Of a stretch of DNA of 5,935 nucleotides, positions 4,955-5,935 are shown piece after piece. The stretch is from Flavobacteriales bacterium. GTDB taxonomy: Bacteria > Bacteroidota > Bacteroidia > Flavobacteriales > UA16. Made by a program: the position numbers and the translations under genes. The notes beneath the pieces were generated by a model that was not told the origin of the DNA, made no database searches, and was given only the letters and a program-made list of their open reading frames with translations. The stretch is taken from assembly GCA_018700255.1 (NCBI GenBank), contig JABISU010000117.1:1-5935 (forward strand), in the 5' to 3' direction. Position 1 is the first letter of the stretch. Every line of letters starts with the position of its first letter.

Positions 4955-5935
4955 TTAGGTTTGAAGAACGCCAGGTCTAAATGGATTCTCAGCGGGCGAT
5001 TCACTAGCAACCTCTATGCCCATACTTACCCATTCCCTGGTTTTTTCAGGATCGATTATTGCGTCTACCCAAAGTTGAGAAGCGGCATATTCAGGTTTTG
5101 TTTGCTCATCGTAACGGGTTTTAATTTTGTTGAGCAGTTCAGATTGTTTTTCCTTTTTGACAGGCTCTCCAGCTTTTTTCAGCCTAGAGACTTCAATTTG
5201 TTGGAGAACCTTAGCCGCTTGTTCTCCTCCCATCACAGCGAGTTTAGCTGTAGGCCAAGCGATGATAAATCTGGGGTCGTAAGCTTTTCCGCACATCGCA
5301 TAATTTCCTGCCCCATAGCTGTTTCCGATTATGACGGTGAATTTTGGTACGACGCTATTCGCAACAGCATTTACAAGTTTTGCTCCATCTTTAATAATAC
5401 CTCCGTGCTCAGATCTTGACCCCACCATAAAGCCTGTTACATCCTGTAGAAAAAGAAGAGGAATATTTTTTTGATTGCAAGTCATAACAAATCTAGCAGC
5501 CTTATCCGCGCTGTCAGAATAAATAACCCCACCAAACTGTAAGCCTTCTTTCTTTGATTTCACTGTCATCCTTTGATTGCAGACGATCCCCACGCTCCAT
5601 CCATCAATTCTTGCATACCCACAGATCAGGGTTTTTCCAAATGTCTTTTTATACTCAGTAAACGATCCCCCATCAACCAATGCGTCTATAAGGTCGTGGG
5701 AAGGGTAGGGCTGCGTTCTTGACTCAGGTAATATTGAAGAAATAGAATAGCCTGAAGGTTTCTTAGGGTCCGATCTGGAAAAGTTTGCAGCGTTGGTTGC
5801 GGGATTCCAATGAGAAGCTAGGTCTCGAATCTTTTTTAATGCATCATCATCATCCTTGCAAGGGTAGTCTATTACTCCGCTTATTTCGCAATGAGTTGTT
5901 GATCCGCCAAGTGTTTCATTGTCTATATCTTCACC
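4955..5935 (-). CDS. Acyl-CoA carboxylase carboxyltransferase (beta) subunit, methylcrotonyl-CoA type; C-terminal part
   Basis: The minus frame is open from the right edge to a TAA at 4955-4957, giving the last 326 residues of a protein normally about 510-540 long; the start is outside the window. The subunit transfers carboxyl from biotin to an acyl-CoA. Visible landmarks, numbered in this fragment: LGGSTTHCEISGV (9-21, end of the N-terminal carboxyltransferase half), VDGGSFTE (87-94), VTGFMVG (166-172), HGGIIKDGAKLV (177-188), SYGAGNYAMCG (206-216) and WPTAKLAVMGGEQAA (227-241). GNYAMCG and GFMVG are the form seen in methylcrotonyl-CoA and geranyl-CoA carboxylases rather than in propionyl- or acetyl-CoA carboxylases, so leucine degradation is the likeliest pathway; the biotin-carboxylase partner is not in the window. 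A TTG at 5678-5680 could be read as a start but lies mid-domain, and the frame upstream is clearly homologous. Confidence 0.95.
   Translation of the reverse strand, partial: GEDIDNETLGGSTTHCEISGVIDYPCKDDDDALKKIRDLASHWNPATNAANFSRSDPKKPSGYSISSILPESRTQPYPSHDLIDALVDGGSFTEYKKTFGKTLICGYARIDGWSVGIVCNQRMTVKSKKEGLQFGGVIYSDSADKAARFVMTCNQKNIPLLFLQDVTGFMVGSRSEHGGIIKDGAKLVNAVANSVVPKFTVIIGNSYGAGNYAMCGKAYDPRFIIAWPTAKLAVMGGEQAAKVLQQIEVSRLKKAGEPVKKEKQSELLNKIKTRYDEQTKPEYAASQLWVDAIIDPEKTREWVSMGIEVASESPAENPFRPGVLQT

Noticed and set aside
4961..5419. 152-codon + strand open frame inside the carboxyltransferase gene
   Set aside because: The minus strand here encodes the diagnostic carboxyltransferase motifs. The + strand translation is Phe/Ser/Arg-rich without domain features.
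5678..5680. TTG as the start codon of the carboxyltransferase
   Set aside because: The frame stays open to the window edge, and the 85 codons upstream encode matching family sequence (LGGSTTHCEISGV), so the true start lies outside the window.

Overview
The window looks like chromosomal DNA from a member of the Bacteroidota, most likely a marine-type flavobacterium (order Flavobacteriales). The evidence is indirect. The DNA is AT-rich. None of the visible gene starts has a Shine-Dalgarno (AGGAGG-like) sequence. Signal peptides are of the Bacteroidota kind: loose lipoboxes and a cleavage region ending in Ser-Ala-Gln. The gene content also fits, with a DUF4920 lipoprotein and a small C-terminal-haem lipoprotein, both of types I associate with this phylum. 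I see no insertion sequence, phage gene, CRISPR array, tRNA or rRNA.

Layout, left to right. Bases 1-171 hold the lysine-rich 3' end of an unidentified + strand gene. A strong bidirectional terminator (200-230) separates it from a convergent small winged-helix gene (255-533, minus). A 162-bp non-coding stretch (534-695) carries short recurring motifs. Next come two minus-strand genes in a probable operon: aat (1174-1863), then an unknown basic protein (696-1160). Divergent from aat, only 33 bp away, start two + strand genes: a CoA-pyrophosphatase-type Nudix hydrolase (1897-2529) and a helical protein of unknown function (2526-3023), joined by an ATGA overlap. The rest is minus strand and reads from the right edge leftwards: the C-terminal part of a methylcrotonyl-CoA-carboxylase-type carboxyltransferase (4955-5935, start outside the window), a secreted ChaN/haem-binding-like protein (4001-4912), a DUF4920 lipoprotein (3451-3957) and a monohaem c-type lipoprotein (3017-3454). 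The last two are also joined by an ATGA overlap.

How the genes may work together. Aat tags proteins with N-terminal Lys or Arg for ClpS/ClpAP degradation. The Nudix protein trims CoA, and the carboxyltransferase acts in acyl-CoA metabolism, probably leucine degradation. The most interesting unit is the envelope trio of ChaN-like protein, DUF4920 lipoprotein and c-type haem lipoprotein. Two of the three have a family or motif link to haem, and all three carry export signals, so a shared envelope haem, iron or redox role is plausible. It is an inference from gene order, not something shown by the sequence. Nothing here amounts to a clearly new system. The better leads are that trio, the unknown basic gene next to aat, and the repeated motifs around the small winged-helix gene.
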